A stretch of DNA of 64,000 nucleotides from Bacteroidia bacterium. Lineage in GTDB: Bacteria; Bacteroidota; Bacteroidia; NS11-12g; UBA955. Position numbers and translations under genes: made by a program. Under the pieces are notes generated by a model. It was not told the DNA's origin. It ran no database searches and was given only the letters and a program-made list of their open reading frames with translations. Positions 16,759 through 25,937 of this stretch are shown here, in pieces (the stretch's first letter is position 1; every line of letters starts with the position of its first letter). The stretch covers positions 248,001 to 312,000 of the forward strand of contig JAMNXP010000001.1 of assembly GCA_023653095.1 (NCBI GenBank), read 5' to 3'.

Positions 16759-17002
16759 CCTTTCCCAACAACTCATTGCGTTGCAGAAATACCTCATTCT
16801 TGAGGACGGGATTATCAACTTTAATATAAAGGGTCTTTGATTTCAAGGTAATCTCAGTAGTGTATTTCGCAATTAATTTGCCTACAATCTGCTCCCAGTC
16901 TTTTTCAATACTCATCTCATCCAATTTAGAATCAAGATGATAACGTTTATACATTGCTTGAATCACAGAACTGATGTGGTTGTCTTTTTTTTCTTTTTTC
17001 AT
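16706..17002 (-). CDS. DUF721 (DciA-like) protein
   Basis: This 98-aa protein matches DUF721: SSVIQAMYKRYHLDSKLDE, WEQIVGKLIAKYT, and the beta segment LYIKVDNPVLKNEVFLQRNELLGKVNEY. DUF721 includes DciA, the helicase operator or loader of bacteria that lack DnaC/DnaI, so a role in DnaB loading is plausible. In many Bacteroidota it follows recF; here recF is about 40 kb away. It lies 2 bases after the permease and overlaps the yihY 3' end in antiparallel. Confidence 0.85.
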   Translation of the reverse strand: MKKEKKDNHISSVIQAMYKRYHLDSKLDEMSIEKDWEQIVGKLIAKYTTEITLKSKTLYIKVDNPVLKNEVFLQRNELLGKVNEYYQKVVAEKIFVSS

Positions 17003-17004
17003 TT

Positions 17005-18705
17005 TTAGCTTTGGACGTTTTTAAGTTTACTGTGTTTATATCCGTAACTAAAATAAAGAATCAGTCCAAGAAGGAACCATAAACCAAACCATTTCCAATT
17101 ATCCAAGGTCATACCGGTCAATAAAAACATGCAAGTTGAAACACCCATCAATGGAATAATATTCCATTTTCTTAAATAAGCGAAAATAGAGAGCACAACA
17201 AACAAGAACCACATGACTAGATGAATGATTCCATAAAAATCAAGTGCTAATAAACTTCTGAAATAATCCGGAATGTAAATCTGAGTTAGTATTGCAGAAA
17301 TTATTATCAAAGCAGGAAATAAATACTTTGCATCAATATGAACTAATTTAAATCCTGAATCCTGCTCTGTCGTCCTTGGCGGTAGCAATAAAACTCCACC
17401 ACAAACTAGCACGAAAGCAAAAATGGTTCCTATGGATGTGAAATCTAAAACAAAAGTCTCATTGGTGAAAAAGATGGGAATCCCAACTACTAAGCCTGTA
17501 ATAATGGTTGCAAATCCAGGTGTTTTAAACTTTGGATGTATCTGAGAAAACTTCTCGGGTAATAATCCATCTCGGCTCATAGACATCCAAATACGTGGTT
17601 GTCCCATTTGAAATACGAGTAAAACAGAGGTCATTGCTACAATGGCTGAAACCGAAACTATATATTCAAGCCAATGAATTCTTTTGTAGTTTAAAGCAAA
17701 AGCCAATGGATCATCCACACCCAGTAAATTGAAAGGAACCATTCCTGTGAGTACCAATGATATCAAAATATATAAAACGGTACAAATCAATAAAGAATAA
17801 AACATGCCCCGAGGAAGATCTCTTTTGGGATTCTTGCTTTCCTCTGCTAACGTGCTCACTGCATCGAACCCAATGTAAGTGAAGAATACAGCAGAAACAC
17901 CGGTCATGATTCCAGACATTCCATTCGGATTGAAAGGGGTGAAATTATCAAAATCAATATAAAACGCTCCAACCACTATTACCAATAGAATGATCACCAC
18001 CTTCAGAATTACCATAGTATTACTAGCTCTTCTGCTTTCACTGATTCCTCTGTAAACAAGTACGGTAATCAAAACATTGATTAAAACCGCAGGTAAGTCA
18101 AATATGATTCTCTGTCCCATAATCACTGGCGCAGTTACCCAAGCTTTGTAAAAATCAAGTTCTTCACCTTGTAGATTTGTATTTGCCCACAAATCCTTGA
18201 ATTCTGAATTTCGAATATTTGTTGTAAGTTCTATACTCTTATTTGAGATAAACGTTGAAACCGATGAATAATCAGTTATCAACCATCTAGGTAAATCCAA
18301 TCCAACGGCGTCTAATAGATGGGTAAAATAACCTGACCAAGAATATGCTATATAAATATTACCAATGGCGTATTCCATTAAAAGCGCCCAACCAATAATC
18401 CATGCAAATAACTCGCCAAAAGAAGCATATGCGTAGGTATAGGCACTTCCTGAAACGGGAATTCTCCCTGCAAACTCAGCATAACTTAAAGCAGCAAATC
18501 CACAAGCTATTGCGCTTATCACAAATAACCATATTACTCCAGGTCCTCCCGCTGCACAGGCTTTTCCGATAGATGAAAAAATTCCACCTCCTATGATTGC
18601 GGCAATACCAAAAAAAGTCAAATCCCTAACCGAAAGAATTCTAGGCAATTGATGATCCGTTTGAATAGAAAAGTCAGTTTTACGTCGAAAAAGTTGAGAA
18701 ATCAT
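17005..18705 (-). CDS. APC-family amino acid permease
   Basis: This 566-aa inner-membrane protein has twelve or more hydrophobic helices. FFGIAAIIGGGIFSSIGKACAAGGPGVI is the helix 1 signature of the APC superfamily, with ALSYAEFAGRIPVSGSAYTYAYASFGE and FFTYIGFDAVSTLAEESKNPKRDLP typical of the cationic amino acid transporter subgroup. A soluble loop between helices 3 and 4 is longer than usual. The substrate is not certain. Likely cotranscribed with DUF721. Confidence 0.9.
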   Translation of the reverse strand: MISQLFRRKTDFSIQTDHQLPRILSVRDLTFFGIAAIIGGGIFSSIGKACAAGGPGVIWLFVISAIACGFAALSYAEFAGRIPVSGSAYTYAYASFGELFAWIIGWALLMEYAIGNIYIAYSWSGYFTHLLDAVGLDLPRWLITDYSSVSTFISNKSIELTTNIRNSEFKDLWANTNLQGEELDFYKAWVTAPVIMGQRIIFDLPAVLINVLITVLVYRGISESRRASNTMVILKVVIILLVIVVGAFYIDFDNFTPFNPNGMSGIMTGVSAVFFTYIGFDAVSTLAEESKNPKRDLPRGMFYSLLICTVLYILISLVLTGMVPFNLLGVDDPLAFALNYKRIHWLEYIVSVSAIVAMTSVLLVFQMGQPRIWMSMSRDGLLPEKFSQIHPKFKTPGFATIITGLVVGIPIFFTNETFVLDFTSIGTIFAFVLVCGGVLLLPPRTTEQDSGFKLVHIDAKYLFPALIIISAILTQIYIPDYFRSLLALDFYGIIHLVMWFLFVVLSIFAYLRKWNIIPLMGVSTCMFLLTGMTLDNWKWFGLWFLLGLILYFSYGYKHSKLKNVQS

Positions 18706-18734
18706 GTGGAATTACCTACGATATTAACCATGAT

Positions 18735-18766
18735 TTGTGAGTACAACAAATTAACTTGTATATTCG
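18735..18766 (+). promoter_or_regulatory. Predicted promoter of the metal-receptor operon
   Basis: TTG at 18735-18737, 21 bases, then TATATTCG at 18759-18766, then 6 bases to ATG 18773. Confidence 0.45.
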
Positions 18767-18772
18767 TATGAA

Positions 18773-19177
18773 ATGAGGCAAATAGCTGCAGTATTATTGG
18801 TTTTAGTCAATCTGATTAGTTCGGGATTGGTTGAGTTTGCCATAAATAGCTGTTGCGAATCAGAAGAGATAAATTGCTGCGCTCCTCCCCTTAAAAAAAA
18901 CGAGTCATCTTCTGATGATCTATTAAAATCCGATGGTTGCTGTTGTACCAATTCAGAGAGCCATTTTTACTACATTACAGCTAAATTTCAGAATACTGAC
19001 AAACAGGATGATTCAAAATCATCAAATCATTTTGTAATCACGAATCATCGCTCCCATTTGCTTGTGGACAATTTTGGAAATGCACCATATTGTTCTAATA
19101 AATTTCTTGATCAATTTAAATTAAGAAAGAAAGTCCCGCCCTCCTTGTTAGTTCAGTATGATGTTTGGGTAATTTAG
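18773..19177 (+). CDS. Small exported Cys-rich protein, HYC_CC_PP-like
   Basis: This 134-aa protein has an N-terminal hydrophobic signal (residues 4-24) and then Cys clusters: Cys27-28, Cys35-36 and Cys56-58 (GCCC), with another Cys near residue 107. The C-terminus KKVPPSLLVQ carries the PP pair. This resembles the Bacteroidota HYC_CC_PP family found beside TonB receptors for metals, but the HYC position is replaced by NSCC. Cysteine density suggests soft-metal binding (copper or similar), as an inference. It is followed by an HMA lipoprotein and a TonB receptor. Confidence 0.6.
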   Translation: MRQIAAVLLVLVNLISSGLVEFAINSCCESEEINCCAPPLKKNESSSDDLLKSDGCCCTNSESHFYYITAKFQNTDKQDDSKSSNHFVITNHRSHLLVDNFGNAPYCSNKFLDQFKLRKKVPPSLLVQYDVWVI

Positions 19178-19226
19178 ATTTATCGCTCTTATTCGATAAT
19201 TTTAAATAAATTCAAACAAAATACAC

Positions 19227-19595
19227 ATGAAAAAAATACAAAATATAATAAAAAGAATTTTAATAGCTGCTTTGGTGTTGGTTTCATTTACTCAATGTGG
19301 GGCATCAAAAACCAAAAAAATCAAAGCACAAGTCACCTTTGGAGTTGGTGCAAGTTGCGATATGTGCAAAGAACGTATTGAAAATGCTTTAGACGTTAAA
19401 GGTGTCTATCAAGCCATCTATGACCTTAACAATAAAAAGATATTTATTGTATATAATGCAGCACAATTCAAGGAAATTCAATTGCACAACATCATTGCTA
19501 GCGTTGGACATGATACCGAGCAGGTCAAAGCTGATGACTTAGTATATAACAACTTACCGGGTTGTTGTAAGTATAGATCTGACGACGATTTTTAA
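19227..19595 (+). CDS. Heavy-metal-associated (HMA) domain lipoprotein
   Basis: This 122-aa protein has a lipoprotein-type signal ending at SFTQC (Cys24 would be lipidated) and one HMA domain: GVGASCDMCKERIENAL with metal-binding Cys44-x-x-Cys47, then KKIFIVYNAAQFKEIQLHNIIASVGHDTE. A further Cys pair occurs near the end (LPGCCKYRSDD), which is typical of the Bacteroidota version. It probably captures or relays copper-like ions in the periplasm. It lies 49 bases after the Cys-rich gene and 6 before the TonB receptor. Confidence 0.88.
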   Translation: MKKIQNIIKRILIAALVLVSFTQCGASKTKKIKAQVTFGVGASCDMCKERIENALDVKGVYQAIYDLNNKKIFIVYNAAQFKEIQLHNIIASVGHDTEQVKADDLVYNNLPGCCKYRSDDDF

Positions 19596-19601
19596 CAATT
19601 T

Positions 19602-21719
19602 ATGAAGTACATTCATAATTCGCTATTTAAGATAGCGCTCATACTCTTTGTTTATGTTTTTCAAGCCGGTAACTTGAAAGCACAAACGTCTGATACTTCA
19701 AAGATTGAGCAAGTTAATGTGACCGTTGAAGATGATGGGACTTCGGTTGATCATAGAGGAGCGCAACTTAAAACCCTCATGTCTGAAAATGAATTCAAAA
19801 AGGCAGCATGTTGTACATTATCTGAGAGTTTCGAGTTGAGTAATACGGTAGAGGTTTCCAATAGTGATGGAATTACAGGTATCAAACAAGTGGAAATGAT
19901 GGGATTAAACAGTAAATACATACTGTTAACCAGAGATAACTTACCTCAGTTCAATGGAATTGTTACTTTAAACGGTTTGTCAAATATTCCAGGTGATTTT
20001 GTGAGTGATGTAAGAATAGCTAAAGGCGTTGGTTCTGCTACACTTGGATTTGAAGGAATTACAGGGGGAATAGATTATGCGCTCAAATCAAAACACAATG
20101 AACCTCGATTTCATTTCAATGCTTATCAAAATGATCAAGGTCGAACAGAGATCAATTCCATAATCTACTCAGCCAATAAAAAGAATTGGAAAAACTTCAC
20201 TTATCTGCATACAGGTCAGCAATGGATGACAACTGACAAGAATAAAGATGGTTTCTCTGATATGCCGATGACAGACAGAATTTATCTGGGTAATCACAGC
20301 GATTTTCAGGCTAAAAATTTGGAAGGAAAGCTTGGAGCCACGTTTTGGAACGATAAAAAAGTAGCTGGTGTTACAAATTCCATCGGTGGAACCCAAATAA
20401 ATCCCCGTTCAGATGTGTTTAATTTTAAAAGCAATGAATCAAGACTTGATTTTTATGCGAAGCTAGGAATTATCCCAAGTAATTCGGAAAGTACATTTGG
20501 GAATATATTGAATCTTTCCGTGCATAACATGGACTATAATTTAATGCCATTTAAAGTTGCTGGGGATAGAATAGACAGGAAATATCAAGCCCGCGAAATG
20601 CGTTTCAGCTATTCTGGACTTTACCAAACGGAGTTGAATGAAAACTGGGGACTCAAAACAGGGATTTCTACACTATTTACGCAACTATCTGAAGAATTCT
20701 CGGATGTAGATAGTTGGTTTTACGTCCCAATATCAAATAATGTAAGAAACGAATTTAATGAAATTCAATTTGGTGCATTCGCCGAGTGGGTATATAATGC
20801 AGGCAATCTTACCATTGTTGGTGGAATTCGTATGGATTACCACAATTTATTTGGTTGGTATGCCACTCCCCGACTTCACGGTAAATGGGAATTTAATCCC
20901 AACAATAAGTTATTTTTTCAAGGAGGATATGCACGCAGATCGCCCTATGTATTTGCTGAACATCTTCCCAATTTAATCAGCAACCGATCATTGTGCATTA
21001 ATTCAATGAACGTAAAAAATGCTAGTTTAAGTTCTCCTACTTTTGGATTGGAGCAAGAGAGAGGATGGAACATGGGAGTTTCTTACTACAAGAATTTCAT
21101 GGTTATGGGGTATCCATCGAACATAACTTTTGATGTTTTTCAAACCTTGTTTGATTATCAAATTGTGATTGATAGAGAAGCAAATCCTTATGAGATTAAC
21201 ATTGCAGGAAAGTCAAAAAATCAAGCAGGATATACCAGAAGTGTGCATGTAGAATGGACTTTCACACCAAGAAGGCGTACAGATTTAAAACTGGCTTATC
21301 GTTTTATTGATAATCAAAAATTCATTGCAGGACAATTAAGAATGAATCCTTTTCAGAGTTCTCATCGAGGATTAATTACATTACACCACAAAACCCGGAA
21401 TAATTGGTATTTTGACGGAGTTCTTCAGATTAACGGACCCAAGAGATTAATCAATCTGACTTCTCTAAATGAGCAAGAAAATAGAAGTCCTTGGTTTACC
21501 ATTTTTAATTTTCAAACCAGGAAATCATTCAGTAAGAAATTTGAGACTTATTTGGGAATTGAAAATGTATTCAACTTTAAACAAAATGATCCTATTTTAA
21601 ATCTCCCGTTAATGACGTCACCTCCTATTGGTGGAAATCGAATTTTTGATGCTGCATTCAACTGGGCACCAGCCAACGGTAGAATGATCTACCTCGGATT
21701 AAGATACGATATTATTTAA
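19602..21719 (+). CDS. TonB-dependent outer-membrane receptor (metal-type)
   Basis: This 705-aa receptor has a signal peptide (to about residue 27) and then a plug domain. The plug begins KAACCTLSESFELSNTVEVSNSDGITGIKQVEMMGL, the form found on Bacteroidota receptors linked to HMA proteins; the vicinal Cys70-Cys71 is notable. A beta-barrel follows, ending in RMIYLGLRYDII. No N-terminal carboxypeptidase-like domain is present. Together with the two upstream genes it suggests uptake of a soft metal (probably copper) or its complex, by context. It converges with the next gene with a 4-base overlap. Confidence 0.85.
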   Translation: MKYIHNSLFKIALILFVYVFQAGNLKAQTSDTSKIEQVNVTVEDDGTSVDHRGAQLKTLMSENEFKKAACCTLSESFELSNTVEVSNSDGITGIKQVEMMGLNSKYILLTRDNLPQFNGIVTLNGLSNIPGDFVSDVRIAKGVGSATLGFEGITGGIDYALKSKHNEPRFHFNAYQNDQGRTEINSIIYSANKKNWKNFTYLHTGQQWMTTDKNKDGFSDMPMTDRIYLGNHSDFQAKNLEGKLGATFWNDKKVAGVTNSIGGTQINPRSDVFNFKSNESRLDFYAKLGIIPSNSESTFGNILNLSVHNMDYNLMPFKVAGDRIDRKYQAREMRFSYSGLYQTELNENWGLKTGISTLFTQLSEEFSDVDSWFYVPISNNVRNEFNEIQFGAFAEWVYNAGNLTIVGGIRMDYHNLFGWYATPRLHGKWEFNPNNKLFFQGGYARRSPYVFAEHLPNLISNRSLCINSMNVKNASLSSPTFGLEQERGWNMGVSYYKNFMVMGYPSNITFDVFQTLFDYQIVIDREANPYEINIAGKSKNQAGYTRSVHVEWTFTPRRRTDLKLAYRFIDNQKFIAGQLRMNPFQSSHRGLITLHHKTRNNWYFDGVLQINGPKRLINLTSLNEQENRSPWFTIFNFQTRKSFSKKFETYLGIENVFNFKQNDPILNLPLMTSPPIGGNRIFDAAFNWAPANGRMIYLGLRYDII

Positions 21720-22078
21720 CGAGCTTGAGCTGATGATTGTGTCGTTTGAATTGGTTTCAATACTTTTTCAAACGGCACTTTCTTATTATATACAAAAACG
21801 TCAATCCAAAATTTAATGATGTCTGGTAGGTTATAATCAATCATTTCCAATAGCTTTTCCTTGTCTTTAGGTGTTAGCTCTTGAAAATCAGGGACATGCT
21901 GCAACTCAATTCCTCTGTAAACCCCATCTTCGAAATTAATAACCACTTTAGATAGTTGATCTTCGGATCTACCATAAATAACTAGAGGCTGCTGATCTCG
22001 GGTACTTAAATATATTTCAAGACCCAAATATTCGAAAAGATGCTTTTCGTTTGACAAATAACCAGCTACAGGTGACAT
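21716..22078 (-). CDS. Conserved-looking hypothetical protein
   Basis: This 120-aa protein (126 if a GTG at 22096 is used) has no signal peptide or membrane segment. It is mixed alpha/beta, with a strand-rich first half (LGLEIYLSTRDQQPLVIYG) and a helical second half (LTPKDKEKLLEMIDYNLPDIIKFWIDVFVYN). The overall shape vaguely recalls DUF4160, but I cannot support that assignment. It overlaps the TonB gene by 4 bases at its 3' end and probably has its own promoter or is read from the ccm cluster upstream. Confidence 0.6.
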   Translation of the reverse strand: MSPVAGYLSNEKHLFEYLGLEIYLSTRDQQPLVIYGRSEDQLSKVVINFEDGVYRGIELQHVPDFQELTPKDKEKLLEMIDYNLPDIIKFWIDVFVYNKKVPFEKVLKPIQTTQSSAQAR

Positions 22079-22129
22079 TTTGTTGAATTTTAGCACAATT
22101 TAAAACAAAATGTTGAGGATTGCAATAGT

Positions 22130-22864
22130 TTATTTTATTTTTTGTTGAATATATTTAGTAACAGCATCATAAAGTTGATTTTCTGGTACTAAAGATTTCA
22201 ATAATTCCAAATGCTCTAAAATTATCATCGAATCTCTTCTTTTCGCCGGTCCAGTTTGAATACTCACTAATTCATCCCCATTATAATTTGTGATCTTCTC
22301 AACAGTTTGATTGAGTATGGGCATTAAATAACGGAATAACGTAGCATCATCTAAAACGGTATTGGCTGCAACTGCACAAGCAGTGGTAAAATTATTAATA
22401 AAAACGGCTGATAAATGAATCCTTTTTCGCACTTCCGCAGTGATTTCAAAGGATTTAATATTAAGCTTTTTATTGAACTCATTGATTATTTCAATGAACT
22501 GATTGTTTCGAATTTCTGTAAAAACAGGCACTTTATCCCAGCCAACCGGCATTCCTTTAGTAAAGGAATATAATGGATACCAACATATTACATTTTGGGG
22601 ATATTTCGATACAATATCAATGGAACCGCTACAGTAAACAATGGTTATTTGTTTATTTGTATCTAGTAATTTACAAACATAACTCTCTATTAGGTTATCT
22701 GTTACGGTTAAAAAAATAATTGACCCGTCAGAAAAACCCAAAGAGTCTAATGAATCTCTAGATGATAACCATTCTGTATACTCTATTTGTTTTATTTTGA
22801 ATAACTGATCTAGATGCCATCCTAAATTACCTTTACCAACAATATAAATAGGATGGTTTTTCAT
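22130..22864 (-). CDS. Rossmann-like and DUF2520 domain protein
   Basis: This 244-aa protein starts with a dinucleotide-binding motif (IYIVGKGNLGWHL) like the pyrroline-5-carboxylate reductase superfamily. It then has the DUF2520 C-terminal domain: RKRIHLSAVFINNFTTACAVAAN, YLMPILNQTVEKI and QTGPAKRRDSMII. It is probably an NAD(P)-dependent oxidoreductase or dehydrogenase-like protein of unknown substrate. It lies 6 bases after ccmF. Confidence 0.85.
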   Translation of the reverse strand: MKNHPIYIVGKGNLGWHLDQLFKIKQIEYTEWLSSRDSLDSLGFSDGSIIFLTVTDNLIESYVCKLLDTNKQITIVYCSGSIDIVSKYPQNVICWYPLYSFTKGMPVGWDKVPVFTEIRNNQFIEIINEFNKKLNIKSFEITAEVRKRIHLSAVFINNFTTACAVAANTVLDDATLFRYLMPILNQTVEKITNYNGDELVSIQTGPAKRRDSMIILEHLELLKSLVPENQLYDAVTKYIQQKIK

Positions 22865-22870
22865 AGAACT

Positions 22871-25525
22871 TTAAGCCATGACTCTTTTTTGAGCTAAGAT
22901 TCTATCAATTATTGCAAATGCAAAACCAATCACCATGATAATAGTTCCAAACCAAACTAGATTAATCCATGGAAATTCAATGACCTTAACTACAATGTAA
23001 TTCTTAACTGGAGTCTTCTCCCCTGTTTGAACTACAAATGCGATTTTCTGTTTTGAAGGATCTGGGTCTTGAATATCAAAACTATTGATGGTCATAAAAA
23101 ATCCTAGTTTATCAAGCTGCACAGGTAATGATTCTAGTCCTCCGGTTTGTTCATTGATAAGAATTTCGGGATGTATGATTTCCTTTTCATTCAATCTTTC
23201 AACCTCTACTTCCAATCTGAGCGCTAATCCATTGGTGCGACTAGCTTTTTCAATTCCTTTTAAACGATAAATGCATTTACCAGAAGAACTAACACCTTCT
23301 TGTCCAACATAGAGTGTATCTAATTTGAAAGAACTAAACGGCTCAACCTTATCCATACCGCTTTGATAATTTACATGGGTAAAAACATCCTTATGCAAAT
23401 AATGCTTGGTGGATGGCTCTGCCAATAATCCCATTTGCGGATTATTCTGGGTTTTAGGGACAAGCTTAAAAGAATCTTTGGGGTTTTTAGTAGATATGAA
23501 TGAAACTGTAAAGAATTCATCCAAAGAATCATAGTGAATTCCTTTTTTGGATCCCATATAAACTGCTTTATATCCAATCAAATCTACTGGTTCACCTTGA
23601 TATAGAATTTGGTTTTCTCTGTTGAATTGGATGCCTTTTTCATCGATTTTACCCGATTGATCTTGTTCTGGAGCAAGGTTTATTCCATCTTGAGATTTTG
23701 ATAAAACATTTTTATTGACAGATGATACCAAAACACCAATCAATAATACACCAAATCCAAAATGTGAGATTGATGCGCCCCAACGAAGGACTTGATTTTT
23801 TCTTTTTCTAAATAAGAATGCGAAATTCAATCCACTCAACAAAACTCCAAAGAATAAAAACAAAATAAATTGGAAACCTTCTATTTCAAATCCCCATGTA
23901 AGAAGCCCAAAAACAACCACACTCACAAGCAGAGGCCATTTTATGTCGCGCAATAAATCTGACCATTGGGTTTCTTTGTATCTGAAATATTGTCCAACCG
24001 ACATCAGCAACATGATGGGCATCGCCATCCAAAGTTGGATGTTGTTGTAGTCTTGCGCTTGTGGTACTGCATTTTTAAATCCGAAGAGTTTATTGAAAAC
24101 AGGAATTGATGTAGCACTAAAAACTTGAACCAGTGATAGAATAATGAATAAGGAACCTAAAAATATCCAAAATTCACGACTCAACAAGTGTTCATCAGGG
24201 AGATTCGTTTTTTGGGATTTGTAAAGATTTCTCAAGTATAGTCCGAGAACAATAACAAAAAGACCTATACCTAAGTATTTGATGAAAAGCGTGTAGTTCT
24301 CTTTGATGCTTGCAGGAATGATATAAGATGTAAGAACTACTGCGGCAAAGAAAACCATCAAGGCAGCAGTAAATTGTAAACGGTTTTTAGAATCTACAAA
24401 CGCTACAACCGTTGAAAGTCCAATAAATCCAAATAAAAATAAAAGTAACTGTCCACTGAGACCTAAATCGGTAAAAGAATGAACGCTGGCTTCACCTAAT
24501 ATTCCACTTCTTGTTAAAAAAGTTGCATATAAAACTAACCAAAATGAGATCTGAGTTAATAAATGAGAAGTAAATAAGTGTCTACCAGTGTTTTTGCTGA
24601 TCAATAGCATATGCAACGCTGATGTCATGATCAACCACGGTAGTAATGACGCATTCTCTACAGGATCCCAGGCCCAATATCCCCCGAAAGATAAACTTTC
24701 GTATGCCCAAAATCCACCCATGATAATTCCTGCACCTAAAATTCCTACGCAGGCAATGCTCCATATGATAGCAGGATGTATCCAAGATCTTGATTCTCTT
24801 TTCCAAAGCGCAGCAACACTGTATGCAAATGGCACAATGGCCAAAGCAAATCCAAGGAACAATGTGGGAGGATGAATGACCATCCAATAATTCTGAAGCA
24901 ACTTGTTTAAGCCGTTTCCGTCTTTAAATACTTGTAAATAATTCTCTACACCAATACTTCCAAGAATGGGTATATTCAAGAATTCCGGTCGAACATCTCT
25001 TAATAAGTCAAAGGGACTGCTACCAATTTTCAAGTCACCCCAATGAAATCCTAGAAGCATTGAACCCAATGCAATTTGTCCTAGTCCGATTATTGCAATG
25101 ACCGGACTCTCCCATTTCCCTGCAGTACGTCTTAAAATGAGGGCGATAATTGAATTCCAGAAAATCCACAACAAAAAGGAACCTTCTTGTCCTTCCCAAA
25201 AGCAGGATATCATGTAATAAACTGGAAGGGCGTTGCTGGAATGTCTCCAAGCGTAAAAGAATTCGTACCTATGAAAAAATATGATAGCAAATAAAATGGA
25301 GAATACTGAAACTACGGAAAATGAATGTAAATAAAGAAAATTTCGAGCCCATTTTTTCAAAGTGCTATTTTCAGAACGGGCATCTTGAAAGTAAAAATAA
25401 CTAAATAGCAAAGTTGCGATAAAGCTAATTACCACAAATGAATGACCAAGATTCCCAAGCCAAAGCCATTCATTATTGAACGCTGGCAAGGTAGAATTTG
25501 GCATAGACGATAATAATGTGAGCAT
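22871..25525 (-). CDS. ccmF: Cytochrome c maturation heme lyase CcmF
   Basis: CcmF (884 aa) transfers heme from CcmE to apocytochrome c. It is a multi-helix inner-membrane protein. The tryptophan-rich heme-handling WWD motif FWAYESLSFGGYWAWDPVENASLLPW lies at about residues 272-297, with conserved His in FWEGQEGSFLLW and YWMVIHPPTLFLGFA. The C-terminal third is a large periplasmic domain. It is longer than the 650-aa enterobacterial version but similar to other Bacteroidota. It starts 1 base after the ccmE stop; an internal start at codon 8 is an alternative. Confidence 0.93.
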   Translation of the reverse strand: MLTLLSSMPNSTLPAFNNEWLWLGNLGHSFVVISFIATLLFSYFYFQDARSENSTLKKWARNFLYLHSFSVVSVFSILFAIIFFHRYEFFYAWRHSSNALPVYYMISCFWEGQEGSFLLWIFWNSIIALILRRTAGKWESPVIAIIGLGQIALGSMLLGFHWGDLKIGSSPFDLLRDVRPEFLNIPILGSIGVENYLQVFKDGNGLNKLLQNYWMVIHPPTLFLGFALAIVPFAYSVAALWKRESRSWIHPAIIWSIACVGILGAGIIMGGFWAYESLSFGGYWAWDPVENASLLPWLIMTSALHMLLISKNTGRHLFTSHLLTQISFWLVLYATFLTRSGILGEASVHSFTDLGLSGQLLLFLFGFIGLSTVVAFVDSKNRLQFTAALMVFFAAVVLTSYIIPASIKENYTLFIKYLGIGLFVIVLGLYLRNLYKSQKTNLPDEHLLSREFWIFLGSLFIILSLVQVFSATSIPVFNKLFGFKNAVPQAQDYNNIQLWMAMPIMLLMSVGQYFRYKETQWSDLLRDIKWPLLVSVVVFGLLTWGFEIEGFQFILFLFFGVLLSGLNFAFLFRKRKNQVLRWGASISHFGFGVLLIGVLVSSVNKNVLSKSQDGINLAPEQDQSGKIDEKGIQFNRENQILYQGEPVDLIGYKAVYMGSKKGIHYDSLDEFFTVSFISTKNPKDSFKLVPKTQNNPQMGLLAEPSTKHYLHKDVFTHVNYQSGMDKVEPFSSFKLDTLYVGQEGVSSSGKCIYRLKGIEKASRTNGLALRLEVEVERLNEKEIIHPEILINEQTGGLESLPVQLDKLGFFMTINSFDIQDPDPSKQKIAFVVQTGEKTPVKNYIVVKVIEFPWINLVWFGTIIMVIGFAFAIIDRILAQKRVMA

Positions 25526-25526
25526 A

Positions 25527-25937
25527 TTAGTTTACCAATGATGCTTGTTTAACGGGAGCATCTTCGTATTTCGAAGGACATTTACTCAAGATGGTTTCAG
25601 CAAGGAAATAATCACCTTGACTTTTACCAATGATGACAATGGTTTCAGTTCTCTCCAAATCTTGTGGTTTTGGCTGAAGAAAAATGACTTTCTTTTCAAA
25701 ATTCAGAGAATCTACTGCTGTAAACTCCAAATGATTTGCATCTTTCTGCGCATCGTAAACAATGGGTTTAGCCTTGTTTAGTTTACAAGCAATGTGATAG
25801 CTTTTATTAGGATTTTCAGTGTGCAGTTTATCTGCCTCTTGAAATGATACGTATTTTGTGGTATTACCATAAAGGCTCACAACACTCGCTACACCAAGTC
25901 CAGCTATAACAATCAATGCAATTTGTAATGGTTTCAT
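25527..25937 (-). CDS. ccmE: Cytochrome c maturation heme chaperone CcmE, CxxxY type
   Basis: CcmE (136 aa) has an N-terminal membrane anchor (residues 5-23) and an OB-fold domain. The site where enterobacterial CcmE binds heme covalently through His (HxxxY) here reads SKCPSKYEDAP, that is Cys120-x-x-x-Tyr124. CxxxY CcmE is known from archaea and some sulfate reducers, where the Cys takes over the His role. The ATG overlaps the ccmD-like stop by 4 bases (ATGA). It is followed at once by ccmF. Confidence 0.9.
   Translation of the reverse strand: MKPLQIALIVIAGLGVASVVSLYGNTTKYVSFQEADKLHTENPNKSYHIACKLNKAKPIVYDAQKDANHLEFTAVDSLNFEKKVIFLQPKPQDLERTETIVIIGKSQGDYFLAETILSKCPSKYEDAPVKQASLVN

Noticed and set aside
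24582..24887. Frames antisense or out of frame within ccmF
   Set aside because: They are shadows of a clearly conserved gene with the WWD motif in the main frame.
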